Part shown: positions 19,236 through 27,963 of the stretch, one piece after another
Position numbering within the stretch: the first letter of the stretch is position 1
Layout of the letters: every line of letters starts with the position of its first letter
Origin: Deltaproteobacteria bacterium
Lineage (GTDB): Bacteria; Desulfobacterota; Syntrophobacteria; Syntrophobacterales; Syntrophobacteraceae
Assembly: GCA_012517315.1 (NCBI GenBank)
Contig: JAAYVE010000028.1
Coordinates: forward strand, 1-64,000
Direction of reading: 5' to 3'
DNA: 64,000 nt
Position numbers and translations under genes: made by a program
The notes under the pieces: model-generated
What the model saw: only the letters and a program-made list of their open reading frames with translations
Databases searched by the model: none
Told to the model about the DNA's origin: nothing

Positions 19236-19400
19236 CCCGCATGGGTGCGCCGGCATGATGCCGGGGAGAGATCGGTGCAATTCCCTTGTGCCTGCACCCG
19301 GCCGGAATTGAAGCACTTGCGGGAATTCGAAGGTTCCTCAGGCAGTGGAAAAGCCCTCCGGTTAGGCAGTCGCCCATTTCCGCGGAGTCACTGACAAGAT
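19236..19400 (+). promoter_or_regulatory. Structured leader upstream of the queuosine-type transporter, possible riboswitch
   Basis: The gap holds nested and competing pairings. GGGTGC at 19243-19248 pairs with GCACCC at 19294-19299, enclosing a CCGGC/GCCGG hairpin at 19250-19264. AATTCCC at 19279-19285 can pair with GGGAATT at 19321-19327. The order of short words (GGTGC, GGAGAG, CGGTGCAATTCC, GCCTGCACCCG, then GGAGTCACTGAC) loosely recalls a cobalamin riboswitch, but the B12 box and the CCGCAACTG core are not properly matched, and no preQ1-I motif is visible. A structured leader is supported by the pairings; the ligand is unknown. Confidence 0.3.
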
Positions 19401-19420
19401 TGAGGATGAGAGTTAAGGGG

Positions 19421-20122
19421 ATGAGCAGATCAACCGGTTCCCGGGACAACGGACAGGTCTCACTGTGGTTCGTCATTGTGACGGCGCTTTTTGTCACCTC
19501 CTTGCTCACCGCAAATGTCGTCGCCGTCAAGCTGGTGAGAATTTTCGGAGCGGTGTTGCCGGCCGGTGTCATTGTTTTTCCCATCAGTTATATCGTAGGA
19601 GACGTTCTGACGGAGGTGTACGGGTACTCACGGGCACGGCAGGTCATCTGGCTGGGGTTCTTTTGCAATGCTCTGTCCGTCCTGGCTATCTGGTGCGGAC
19701 AGGTGCTGCCGCCTGCTGATTTTTGGAAAGGGCAGGAGGCGTATGAGCAGATTCTCGGCTATACACCGAGGTTGCTGGCGGCATCCTTTGCTGCCTACCT
19801 GCTGGGGGAATTCGCCAATTCCTTTGTCCTCGCAAAGATGAAGCTGCTCACCAGCGGCAAATGGCTATGGACCCGGACCATAGGGTCGACCCTGGTGGGT
19901 CAGGGCCTGGATTCTCTTGTCTTCATCACCCTCGCCTTCGCCGGCAATATCCCCGTCGCAGCTCTGGTGGGAGTCACTGTAACCCAGTGGGTGGCCAAAT
20001 CCGCGTACGAAGCTGTTGCAACCCCTTTCACGTACTTGGCGGTGGGCTTCCTCAAGAACCGTGAGGGTCGGGACCCTTTCGATTACGAAACCGATTTCAA
20101 CCCGCTGGCCCTCTCCCGTTGA
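19421..20122 (+). CDS. Queuosine precursor transporter, YhhQ/VUT family
   Basis: About 233 aa integral membrane protein with six likely transmembrane segments. Family features: LLTANVVAVKLVRIFG, PISYIVGDVLTEVYGYSRARQVIW in the second helix, LGEFANSFVLAKMK, and DSLVFITLAFAG. These match the YhhQ/QPTR family that imports preQ0/preQ1 for tRNA queuosine synthesis. Two in-frame ATGs (19406 and 19421) are possible; both have purine-rich but poorly spaced upstream sequence, so the first residues are uncertain. tsaD follows after 25 bp and rsmA after that, so it heads an RNA-modification run. Confidence 0.87.
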   Translation: MSRSTGSRDNGQVSLWFVIVTALFVTSLLTANVVAVKLVRIFGAVLPAGVIVFPISYIVGDVLTEVYGYSRARQVIWLGFFCNALSVLAIWCGQVLPPADFWKGQEAYEQILGYTPRLLAASFAAYLLGEFANSFVLAKMKLLTSGKWLWTRTIGSTLVGQGLDSLVFITLAFAGNIPVAALVGVTVTQWVAKSAYEAVATPFTYLAVGFLKNREGRDPFDYETDFNPLALSR

Positions 20123-20147
20123 GCCTCCCTGGATCAGGAGTAACAGG

Positions 20148-21167
20148 ATGATTGTCCTGGGCGTCGAAAGCTCATGCGACGAGACGGCTGCCGCTATCGT
20201 GGAGGACGGCACACGGGTGCTCTCCGACGTGGTTTTCAGTCAAATCAGCGTGCACAGCCCGTACGGTGGGGTGGTACCGGAACTGGCTTCGCGCAAGCAT
20301 GTGGAGGCGATACTTCCCGTCATTGCAAAGGCTCTGGAGGATGCCCGCATCCCGAAGGAGCGTTTGGACATCATTGCCGTGACTCGGGGACCTGGGCTTA
20401 TCGGGGCCCTCCTCGTGGGGCTCTGTGCTGCCAAGTCCATGGCTTGGGCGCTGGGGAAGCCCCTTGTGGGAGTCAACCACCTGGAAGCTCACATGCACTC
20501 GGCTTTTTTGGGAAACAGCCCTTTGGATCGTCCCTTCGTCTGCCTGGTCGTTTCAGGCGGACACACGGCCCTCTATCTCGTGAATCCCGGAAAAGAGAAC
20601 CGCCTTCTGGGGTGCACGCGCGATGACGCGGCGGGTGAGGCCTTGGACAAGGCGGCCAAGCTCTTGAACCTGGGCTACCCCGGAGGCGCGGTCATCGACC
20701 GGCTGTCCGTCGATGGCAACCCCGCGGCTTTCCAGTTTCCCAAGGCGTACCTGGAGAAGGAATCGTTGGATTTCAGCTTCAGCGGCATCAAGACTGCTCT
20801 CGCCAACTTCGTGAGGCGCCATGGGTCTCCTGCCTCCGACGGGCAAAAGGGCGCCTATCGGCTCGAAGACCTGGCGGCGAGCTTTCAGGAGGCGATCGTG
20901 GAAGTGCTGGTGGACAAGACCATGCACGCCGTGGAGTCGACGGGGGTGAATGATGTGGCCATCGTGGGAGGGGTCGCCGCCAATGGCCGGCTGCGGTATC
21001 GCATGGTGGAGGAGACCGCGTGGCGCAGGGTGACCCTCCATATGCCCCTCTTGCGGTTTTGCACGGACAATGCCGTCATGGTTGCCGCGGCCGGCTATCA
21101 TGTGTGGAATCGCTTCGGGCCGTGTGAGAACCTTCTGGAACTGGACGCCGTTTCCCGCTGGACATAG
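20148..21167 (+). CDS. tsaD: tRNA N6-threonylcarbamoyladenosine (t6A) transferase
   Basis: 339 aa; transfers threonylcarbamoyl to A37 of ANN-decoding tRNAs with TsaB, TsaE and TsaC. Begins LGVESSCDETAAAI, which is diagnostic. Metal-binding histidines lie in NHLEAHMHSAF. Further motifs are VSGGHTALYLV, GEALDKAAKLL, FSFSGIKTAL and GGVAANGRLR. Length is standard. The start at 20148 begins at the conserved N-terminus with CAGGAG upstream. The gene is flanked by the transporter (25 bp) and rsmA (19 bp). Confidence 0.97.
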   Translation: MIVLGVESSCDETAAAIVEDGTRVLSDVVFSQISVHSPYGGVVPELASRKHVEAILPVIAKALEDARIPKERLDIIAVTRGPGLIGALLVGLCAAKSMAWALGKPLVGVNHLEAHMHSAFLGNSPLDRPFVCLVVSGGHTALYLVNPGKENRLLGCTRDDAAGEALDKAAKLLNLGYPGGAVIDRLSVDGNPAAFQFPKAYLEKESLDFSFSGIKTALANFVRRHGSPASDGQKGAYRLEDLAASFQEAIVEVLVDKTMHAVESTGVNDVAIVGGVAANGRLRYRMVEETAWRRVTLHMPLLRFCTDNAVMVAAAGYHVWNRFGPCENLLELDAVSRWT

Positions 21168-21186
21168 GCGGAATGCCGAGTCGCAG

Positions 21187-22050
21187 ATGTTCGTCTCTCC
21201 CAGGGAGTACTTTCGGCACAAAGATATCCGGCCCAGGAAGCGTTTCGGGCAGCATTTTCTTTCGGAGCCCTCCACTGCGGAGCGGATTGTGGAGAGTGCG
21301 GGCCTGGATCTCGCCGATGTGGCGGTGGAGGTGGGGCCCGGCCTCGGGGCCCTGACCGGTTTCCTTCTCCAAAGGGTTTCCCGCCTTCATCTGGTGGAAT
21401 TGGACCGGGACTTGGCCGCGTATCTCCAGGCCGGCGTTAGCGAAGCCGGTTGCCTGACAAGGGTCCACGCTATGGACATTCTCCGGTTCGATTTTTCTGG
21501 GTTGAGCATCCGGGAGGGGAGGCGGCTGGTGGTTCTGGGTAACCTCCCGTACAACATCAGCTCCCCCCTCGGTTTCCGATTGCTTGAGTCTTTCTCCGCC
21601 GTGAAACGTGGGGTTTTCATGGTGCAGAAGGAGGTGGGGGAAAGGTGGGCCGCAAAGCCCGGCGGGAAAGATTACGGCGTCCTCTCCGTCCTCTTCGGCA
21701 TCTACGGCCGGGTGACGCCCCTTTTTACCGTCGGTCCTGCCCAATTCTACCCCCCTCCCAGGGTGGAATCCCTTGTCCTCCGACTCGATTTTCACGAGGT
21801 TCCCCCGGCGGGTGCTCCACCTTTCCCTTTTACGCGCGGTTTGGTCAGCGCCGCGTTTCAGCAGAGGCGCAAGAGATTGCGAAACTCCCTCAAGGGATCG
21901 GGGTGGCGGGAAGGTCGCGACCCTGAGGATGCATTTCTTGCGGCGGGGATAGATCCGGGCAGGCGTCCGGAGACCCTGAGTGCCGAAGAATTTCTTGGCT
22001 TGTCCAAGGAATTGTTCAGGAGGCGGAGCAGAGACCTGAACCCCGGTTGA
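21187..22050 (+). CDS. rsmA: 16S rRNA dimethyladenosine transferase
   Basis: 287 aa SAM-dependent methyltransferase that dimethylates the two adjacent adenosines near the 3' end of 16S rRNA, a late 30S assembly checkpoint. Motifs: RKRFGQHFL at the N-terminus, VEVGPGLGALT (SAM site), VVLGNLPYNISSPL (catalytic motif IV), FMVQKEVGER, and the C-terminal helical domain with FQQRRKRLRNSL. It follows tsaD by 19 bp with only a weak Shine-Dalgarno, suggesting co-transcription. The convergent LysR gene ends 87 bp downstream. Confidence 0.95.
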   Translation: MFVSPREYFRHKDIRPRKRFGQHFLSEPSTAERIVESAGLDLADVAVEVGPGLGALTGFLLQRVSRLHLVELDRDLAAYLQAGVSEAGCLTRVHAMDILRFDFSGLSIREGRRLVVLGNLPYNISSPLGFRLLESFSAVKRGVFMVQKEVGERWAAKPGGKDYGVLSVLFGIYGRVTPLFTVGPAQFYPPPRVESLVLRLDFHEVPPAGAPPFPFTRGLVSAAFQQRRKRLRNSLKGSGWREGRDPEDAFLAAGIDPGRRPETLSAEEFLGLSKELFRRRSRDLNPG

Positions 22051-22137
22051 CCTCTGTTCTCGGACTTCTCAGAGAGCCACAGGACGACACGGACGTTCTG
22101 CAACTTGGCCTCGCGGGCATGTTTGGCGTACAATCGT

Positions 22138-23136
22138 TCAAAACGTGCCCCGGTGCTCCCGGTTCATGGATGCGGTAGGACTTTTTTTTTCGCGGTGGTT
22201 CACTCGCGGTGACGAGAAGGGAGGAGCCGAATAATTGTCCCGCACGCTGGCCTGCTCTTGGAAGTATTTGAGGAAAGCGGCGCAGAGGGGCGATGGCTGG
22301 CGGTTCTTCCTCTGTGCAAGGTAGAAGGAACGGGAAAGCTTCATTCCGTTGATGGGGACACCCACGAGGGTCCCCCGGTCCAGGTCTTCCGCCACCGCAA
22401 GGGAGGAGAGAATGGAAATCCCGATGCGGGCCTTGATGCCCTGGCGGACAGCTTCGGTGCTCCCCATCTCCGCAACGGCACTCAGCCGGGCCGGTGCGAA
22501 GCCATGGGATTCCAGGGCCTGATTCATGACCATGCGCGTTCCGGAGCCTCTCTCTCGGAGGATGAAAGGCTCCCCGGCCAATTCATCCGGGGCGACGTTT
22601 TCTCTCTTCGCCCATGGGTGCTCCGGGTAAACCACGAGGATCAGTTCGTCGGAGAAAATCTCTTCGAGGAGGATGCGCCGATCGTCCCACCGGACACCGA
22701 TCAGTCCTACCTCCAGGCTCCCTTCAATGAGTTTTTCGACAATTTCACCGCTTCCTCCGATCTTCAGGGTGACCAGGATGGAAGGGTACCTGGTTTTGAA
22801 AGAGCCGAGGATGGCAGGGAGGATGTACGTTCCGGGAATAGTGCTCCCCCCGATGAGGAGATGCCCCGAGAGATCCCCCTTGAACTTCTTGATGGCTTGA
22901 ACGGCCGAATTGCGGATGCGTATCAGGTCCCTGGCATACTGATAGAGGATTTTTCCTGCCGGCGTCGGAAGGACTTCGCGGCCGAGACGATCGACAAGCT
23001 TTTCGCCCAGCTCTTCTTCCAGGGCCCGGATGTGTTCGCTCACGGTGGGTTGTGTCAGGAAGACCGCCTCCCCGGCCTTTGTGAAGCTTTTCAGTTCGAG
23101 CACTCTGCAAAAGACTTCCAGTCGATGGATGTCCAT
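22138..23136 (-). CDS. LysR-family transcriptional regulator
   Basis: 332 aa. N-terminal winged helix-turn-helix (about 1-65; FTKAGEAVFLTQPTVSEHIRALEEELG) followed by a periplasmic-binding-like effector domain (about 90-295; IGGSTIPGTYILPAIL, FILRERGSGTRMVM). The wording resembles the LysR group annotated as selenium-metabolism-associated and the CbbR/CysB-like regulators; target genes are not evident nearby. The start at 23136 matches the LysR N-terminus MDIHRLEVF, with GAGGG close upstream. The last 35 or so residues form a low-complexity basic tail that includes an A9 homopolymer on the coding strand near 22182, a place where frame slippage could change the C-terminus. Confidence 0.88.
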   Translation of the reverse strand: MDIHRLEVFCRVLELKSFTKAGEAVFLTQPTVSEHIRALEEELGEKLVDRLGREVLPTPAGKILYQYARDLIRIRNSAVQAIKKFKGDLSGHLLIGGSTIPGTYILPAILGSFKTRYPSILVTLKIGGSGEIVEKLIEGSLEVGLIGVRWDDRRILLEEIFSDELILVVYPEHPWAKRENVAPDELAGEPFILRERGSGTRMVMNQALESHGFAPARLSAVAEMGSTEAVRQGIKARIGISILSSLAVAEDLDRGTLVGVPINGMKLSRSFYLAQRKNRQPSPLCAAFLKYFQEQASVRDNYSAPPFSSPRVNHREKKSPTASMNREHRGTF

Positions 23137-23234
23137 GGACCCTCTTTCCTTGTTCAGTGATCCGTTGTGAGCACAGGCTGAAAGCCGCTGACTCACAAAA
23201 GGCGCATCGCGGTGAAAGAAGGGGACGTCACGAT

Positions 23235-25283
23235 TCAGGATCCTGTGCCCGCACGGGCTTGTCCCCCTTGCAGCGAGTCGGCGTTACCCGCTCCCCGCAA
23301 TGGATTCTTGTCCTTCCAGTAGTCAAGCTCCAGTTCCTCCAATGCGAGGGAGGCCTGTTCCCATTCCCCCGTGAGCTGTTGGATACGCTCCTGGCATCGC
23401 TGATATTCACGCTGCAGCTCCTGCGCCAGATTCCCGTCCTGGTAGGTTGCGGGATCAGCGAGCCGGATGGCAAGGCTGTGCAGTTGGTCCTGGACGTTCT
23501 CCACGAGCGTCTCCAAACGGGTGATGGAGTCTTGTAATGGCTTCTTCAAACGATAGAACTCGTTTCGCCATTCCGCCTCGAGCCTTTTCTGGCCGGCGCC
23601 TTTCCTAGCCGGAGCATCCCTTCCTTCCGGGACACTCCCGTCCCCCTCAAGGCTTTCGACCAATGGAGAAGGAATTTCCAGCCTCTTCTTCCAGATGCTC
23701 TGGTAATCTTGGTAGTTGCCTGGAAAAAGGTGAATCGTCCCGCCGTGGATCACCAGGACCTTTTCGGCGATCCTGTCGATGAAATGACGATCGTGGCTGA
23801 TGAAACAGATGGTTCCGGCAAAGGCTTCCAGGGCTCTTTCCAGGACGTCCCGCGAAGGAATGTCCAGATGGTTCGTCGGTTCGTCGAGGAGGAGCACGTT
23901 GGGCCGCTGGAGGAGCAGCTTGCAAAGGATGAGTCTCGCCTTTTCTCCCCCGCTGAGGACGGACACTTTTTTCAGGACATCGTCACCGCGGAAGAGAAAG
24001 GAACCCAGCAAGTTCCGGAGGTTCGATTGGGACAAGTCGCCGGCGACGGAAGAGGCCTCATCGAGAACCGTCCAATCGTCCTTCAATTGCTCCCACTGGT
24101 GCTGGGCATAATAGCCGATGGAAACCTGGTGACCCACGAGTTTCTCTCCCGCCGTCAATGGTTCCACACCCGCAAGTATCTTGAGAAGCGTGCTCTTTCC
24201 CGCCCCGTTGGGACCCAGAAATGCAATGCGGTCTCCGCGTTCCACGAGCAGGTCGATCCCTGAATACACCGACTGTTCTCCGAAGGATTTGCCTGCGCCT
24301 CGCAGTTCTAGCACGCGCCTGCCCGACCTGGGGGGATCGGGAAAGGCGAAAGCCACGTGAGCTTCGCCATGAGCAATCTCGATCCGTTCGATTTTCTCCA
24401 GAAATTTCAATCGGCTTTGCACCTGCCGTGCCCTGTCCTTGCGGCAGCGGTTTCGATCGATGAACCGTTCCATCTGTTTGATGCGGTCGTGCTGGTTTCT
24501 GAAAGAGGCCTCGAGTATTTGCGTGCGGCGTTCCTTCTCTTCCAAGTAGGCGTCATAGTTGCCTGTGTATTCGTGGAGACTGCCCTGGTGCAGTTCCATT
24601 ATCCGACCCACAAGGGTGTTGATGAAGGCCCGGTCGTGGGAGACGAGCATGATGGCCGACGCTGTGGTCAACAGGTATTCCTCGAGCCACAGGAGTGAAT
24701 CCAGGTCGAGGTGGTTGGTCGGCTCGTCCAGCAGCAGGAGATCCGGCTCGGAAAGGAGAAGCCTGGCCAGTTCCAGGCGCATGATCCAACCGCCGCTAAG
24801 GGTTTCCACCTGGCGAATCAGGTCTGTTTCCTTGAAACCCAGGCCAGAGAGAATTTTGCAGGCGCGGGCCTCGAGATCGTATCCCCCCAGGTGCTCAAGG
24901 CGCTCGAGCAGGTGGTCATAGCGCATTGCCATCCGGCTGCTCCGCTCCGGATCGATCTCGACTGCCAGGGAAGTCTGAAGAGACTCCATTTCCAATCGGA
25001 CGGCGTTCACTTCACGGGCCGTATCCATGGCATGCATGAGAACGGACTTCCCCTTGAGGGGCGTCCAATGCTGGGGCAGGTATCCCAGGCGAAGCCCCTT
25101 GGATTTTGCGACACTGCCCGTATCGGGTTCCATCTCCCCGAGGAGGATGTGAAAGAGAGTGGTCTTGCCAGTCCCGTTCACTCCGATGAGCCCGATCTTT
25201 TCACCGGGCTGAATGTGAAAGGACACATTGCTGAAAAGTTCCTTCTTTCCCAGGAACTTGCTTACACCCCGCACGGCGATCAC
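23235..25283 (-). CDS. ABC-F family ATPase (EttA/Uup/YheS-like)
   Basis: 682 aa soluble protein with two ABC domains in one chain and no membrane segments. Domain 1: Walker A GVNGTGKTT, signature LSGGWIMRLELARLLL, Walker B LLLLDEPTNHLD. Domain 2: GPNGAGKSTLLK, LSGGEKARLILCKLLL, LLLDEPTNHLDIP. The linker between them is the charged inter-domain helix pair, and the last 90 residues are a predicted coiled coil as in Uup/YheS. ABC-F proteins act on the ribosome, some of them relieving stalls. The start is GTG with AGGAG nine bases upstream. The signature of domain 1 reads LSGGW instead of LSGGQ/E. Confidence 0.93.
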   Translation of the reverse strand: MIAVRGVSKFLGKKELFSNVSFHIQPGEKIGLIGVNGTGKTTLFHILLGEMEPDTGSVAKSKGLRLGYLPQHWTPLKGKSVLMHAMDTAREVNAVRLEMESLQTSLAVEIDPERSSRMAMRYDHLLERLEHLGGYDLEARACKILSGLGFKETDLIRQVETLSGGWIMRLELARLLLSEPDLLLLDEPTNHLDLDSLLWLEEYLLTTASAIMLVSHDRAFINTLVGRIMELHQGSLHEYTGNYDAYLEEKERRTQILEASFRNQHDRIKQMERFIDRNRCRKDRARQVQSRLKFLEKIERIEIAHGEAHVAFAFPDPPRSGRRVLELRGAGKSFGEQSVYSGIDLLVERGDRIAFLGPNGAGKSTLLKILAGVEPLTAGEKLVGHQVSIGYYAQHQWEQLKDDWTVLDEASSVAGDLSQSNLRNLLGSFLFRGDDVLKKVSVLSGGEKARLILCKLLLQRPNVLLLDEPTNHLDIPSRDVLERALEAFAGTICFISHDRHFIDRIAEKVLVIHGGTIHLFPGNYQDYQSIWKKRLEIPSPLVESLEGDGSVPEGRDAPARKGAGQKRLEAEWRNEFYRLKKPLQDSITRLETLVENVQDQLHSLAIRLADPATYQDGNLAQELQREYQRCQERIQQLTGEWEQASLALEELELDYWKDKNPLRGAGNADSLQGGQARAGTGS

Positions 25284-25612
25284 CGGTGTTCATCTCCTGA
25301 GGGCGCCGGACGCCCAACCGTTGATTGTCCTGACTGAAAAGGCATTCACCTCGGCTGTTGAAAGCCTATTCTAACTGCAAGAAGACCAAATTTCCATGGT
25401 GTGGGGGTGATGTTATGAATCAACAGGGCACAAATCCTCCCTATCTCCTCCCGGGAACTCTTGAAGCCCTAAGAACGGAAAGGGGAGGGGAAGAGGAAAA
25501 GCGTTTGTAGCCGCTGGAAAACGTGCTAAGAAAGGGGGCGTTCCAGTTCGGCAATTTCAAAACAAAGCGTCTTCCCGCGTTGGGACCTGATAAAGCAAAA
25601 CCGGAGTCTACT
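25284..25612. other. Divergent intergenic region with a possible 31-codon ORF
   Basis: The region separates the minus-strand ABC-F gene from the plus-strand HAD gene. It contains one short candidate frame at 25415-25510 (listed separately). No clear promoter was picked. Confidence 0.4.
25415..25510 (+). CDS. Possible 31-aa peptide upstream of the HAD gene
   Basis: ATG at 25415, TAG at 25508. The peptide begins MNQQGTNPPYLLPGTLEAL and ends with a charged ERGGEEEKRL. A GGGGGTG stretch lies 6-12 bases before the ATG. There is no recognised family. It could equally be chance; it is listed because start, spacing and composition are plausible. Confidence 0.2.
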   Translation: MNQQGTNPPYLLPGTLEALRTERGGEEEKRL

Positions 25613-26347
25613 TTGGGTTCGCAGTTCCTTCTGAAAGCGGTCGTGTTCGATTGTGACGGGGTGCTGGTGGATACAGAACCACTTCATTACCGCGCTTTCC
25701 AGGAAGTGCTTGTGCCCCTCGGCCTAGGCTTCGACTATGAACACTACCTAAAGCACTACATCGGCTTCGATGACCGGGACGCTTTCCTTGAGGCTTTTCG
25801 AGAGAGAAATCGCCCCGTGGACCTGGAAACGCTGGGGGGACTCATAGCCGCCAAGGGGAACGCCTTGCTTGGTATCCTCACTGCCGGGGTTCCCAGTTTT
25901 CCAGGGGTGCGTCCTCTCGTGCAGGATTTGGCAAGTGCGGGCATCCCGCTTGCCGTTGCCTCCGGGGCCCTTCGCAAAGAGGTCGAGCTTTTCCTGAGAA
26001 CCCTGGCAATCGAAAAAGCGTTTTCCGTCATCGTCGCCGCCGACGAAATCACCCGGAGCAAACCCGATCCGGAAACCTACCTTGTGGCCCTGGAACACCT
26101 CAGGAGAGAACACCCTTCCAGTCGTCTCGAAGCATGCCGCTGCATCGCCATCGAGGATACGCCGGCCGGCATTCAGTCAGCGAGAGAAGCCGGTCTTTTT
26201 GTCGTCGGGGTGACCAATTCCTTCCCCGCCTCCACCCTCCGGGATCATGCTCACCACGTGGTGGAAAGTCTCGCAGACCTGAACGGGGCCGCCCTGGACG
26301 AACTCCTAAGAGGGGAGGAGAAGAGGAGGGTTTTGTCGAGCGCATGA
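25613..26347 (+). CDS. HAD-superfamily phosphatase (beta-phosphoglucomutase/GS-like)
   Basis: About 244 aa. The catalytic nucleophile and acid lie in VVFDCDGVLVDTEPLH (motif I), motif II is VASGALRKEV, the lysine and acidic motif are KPDPETY and CIAIEDTPAGIQSAREAG. A helical C1-type cap lies between motifs I and II. This is subfamily IA, typical of beta-phosphoglucomutase, phosphoglycolate phosphatase and related small-metabolite phosphatases; substrate cannot be assigned. No ATG precedes motif I. A TTG at 25613 has GGAG six bases upstream and begins just before the first beta strand, so I chose it over a GTG at 25523. Confidence 0.82.
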   Translation: MGSQFLLKAVVFDCDGVLVDTEPLHYRAFQEVLVPLGLGFDYEHYLKHYIGFDDRDAFLEAFRERNRPVDLETLGGLIAAKGNALLGILTAGVPSFPGVRPLVQDLASAGIPLAVASGALRKEVELFLRTLAIEKAFSVIVAADEITRSKPDPETYLVALEHLRREHPSSRLEACRCIAIEDTPAGIQSAREAGLFVVGVTNSFPASTLRDHAHHVVESLADLNGAALDELLRGEEKRRVLSSA

Positions 26348-26414
26348 CAATTCCTGATCTCGGTCTCGAGGTTATGTGTCGTGTCTTCATGCTGAATCCC
26401 CAGCCAAATGGGTG

Positions 26415-27812
26415 ATGTTGACCATGTGGAAAGGCATAGCTCTTGGTACGTTGTTTTTTTCCATCCTTGTGGGTTTCGTCCAGGATGGCGCGACTGCCCT
26501 TGCCGTCGAAGGAGGTGGCGATCTTCCTGCCCAGCCCTTGACCCTCGAGCGGGCGGTTGATCTCGGACTGCAGCGCAACCGGACTCTCAAGGCCGTTCAA
26601 GAGGAACTGGAAGCTGTCGGCCAACAGGTGAGACAGGTCCGGGGGGATTTCTTTCCCAGGGTTGATTCCAGTTACACCATCACCCACTTGAAGGATGAAC
26701 CCTTTGCAACCCTGGGGATTTCAGGGGTTCCCGTGGTGGGAAGCCCGGAGTTTCCCACTGCCCCTCAAACCACCAACCGTTGGCAGGTGGAGCTGACCCA
26801 GCCCATCTTCACCGGTTTTGCCCTCACCTCCCGCTTCAATATCAGCAGGCTGGATTACAAGATCGCCCAATACAAAGTGGAAGAGACCCGACTCTCCATC
26901 ACCCGCGATGTGCGTTATGCCTTCCTGCAGGTTCTTCTCGGGGAAAAGCTCTTGCAAGTGGCGCGGGACAACGTGCAAAGCCTTGAGGTGCAGCGCCGGA
27001 ATGCCCAAGCGAACTTCCAGGAGGGTTTTGTTGCGCACAACGATGTCCTCAAGGCGGAAGTGGCTCTGGCCCAGGCTCGCCAGCGGGAGAGAGCCGCAGC
27101 CAAGCAGCTCGTGCTCCTGCGGTCCCGCCTCAATCAGCTCTTCGATCTGGATCTTCATGCAAGGCTGGAACTGGCCGAGGCCTCCTTTCCCCAACACCCT
27201 GTTCCCTCCCTTGAGGAACTCTATGCCATTGCGGAAGCAAGGCGGCCGGAACTCATGAGCGTGGAAACGTCCATCCAGCAGGCGGGTGAAGCCTTGACTG
27301 CCGCCCGCAGCCGCTTTTATCCACGCCTTTCGGCTTTCGCTCAATATTACCGGGAAGGGGAAGACTTCCTGGCCAGCGACAATCCTTTCACCAACAACGA
27401 AAACGCTGCCATTGGACTGAAGGTGGACTGGAACTGGTTTGAAGGGGGCAAGACCCAGGCTGCGACCCGGGAAGTTCTCTTCAAGCGCAAAGCCCTTGAA
27501 GAGCGGCTGAGGGAATTGAAGCAGCAGATCCGCATCCAGGTGGAGGACGCTTACGAACAATTGCAGGTCGCCAGGATGGACATGGAAGCCTCGGAAACCG
27601 CCCTGAGACAGGCCGAAGAAAACGAGCGCATGACCTCCATGCAATACAGGGAGCAGTTGGTTATTTTCCTCGAGGTCCTGAACGCACAAGTGTTCCTCTC
27701 CCAGTCCCGCGTAGACTACCACCAGGCGCGGTATGGTTATCATCTGGCCCTTGCGGATCTGGAGAGGGCCATTGGCGGACCTTTGCCGGAGAAGACCGGC
27801 GGTGGGAATTGA
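26415..27812 (+). CDS. TolC-family outer membrane efflux protein
   Basis: About 465 aa. Signal peptide (WKGIALGTLFFSILVGF), then two repeated outer membrane efflux domains: LTLERAVDLGLQRN and PSLEELYAIAEARRPEL begin the two halves, each followed by long coiled-coil helices. NWFEGGKTQA and the C-terminal LNAQVFLSQSRVDYHQARY segment are typical. It would form the trimeric exit duct for the EmrA/EmrB-like genes that follow. The start at 26415 (MLTMWKG) is preferred because the signal peptide begins there; MWKG at 26424 is equally possible. The upstream gene is a HAD phosphatase, 67 bp away. Confidence 0.9.
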   Translation: MLTMWKGIALGTLFFSILVGFVQDGATALAVEGGGDLPAQPLTLERAVDLGLQRNRTLKAVQEELEAVGQQVRQVRGDFFPRVDSSYTITHLKDEPFATLGISGVPVVGSPEFPTAPQTTNRWQVELTQPIFTGFALTSRFNISRLDYKIAQYKVEETRLSITRDVRYAFLQVLLGEKLLQVARDNVQSLEVQRRNAQANFQEGFVAHNDVLKAEVALAQARQRERAAAKQLVLLRSRLNQLFDLDLHARLELAEASFPQHPVPSLEELYAIAEARRPELMSVETSIQQAGEALTAARSRFYPRLSAFAQYYREGEDFLASDNPFTNNENAAIGLKVDWNWFEGGKTQAATREVLFKRKALEERLRELKQQIRIQVEDAYEQLQVARMDMEASETALRQAEENERMTSMQYREQLVIFLEVLNAQVFLSQSRVDYHQARYGYHLALADLERAIGGPLPEKTGGGN

Positions 27813-27963
27813 TGGGGAGACGGGTCCCCCCTCGAAGGTTCTGCCCATTCAGTGTCCCTCGGGCCCTGCTTCCGGCGGAACACGCGCCGGTCGGTTCACC
27901 CAGCTTGTCGAAAGGGGCCCGAACGGGCAGCTTGGGAACCAGAACGTAACCGGATGGGATGAA

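Noticed and set aside
19236-19400. preQ1-I riboswitch before the transporter
   Set aside because: The short preQ1-I hairpin with its A-rich tail is not present; a different structured leader is listed instead.
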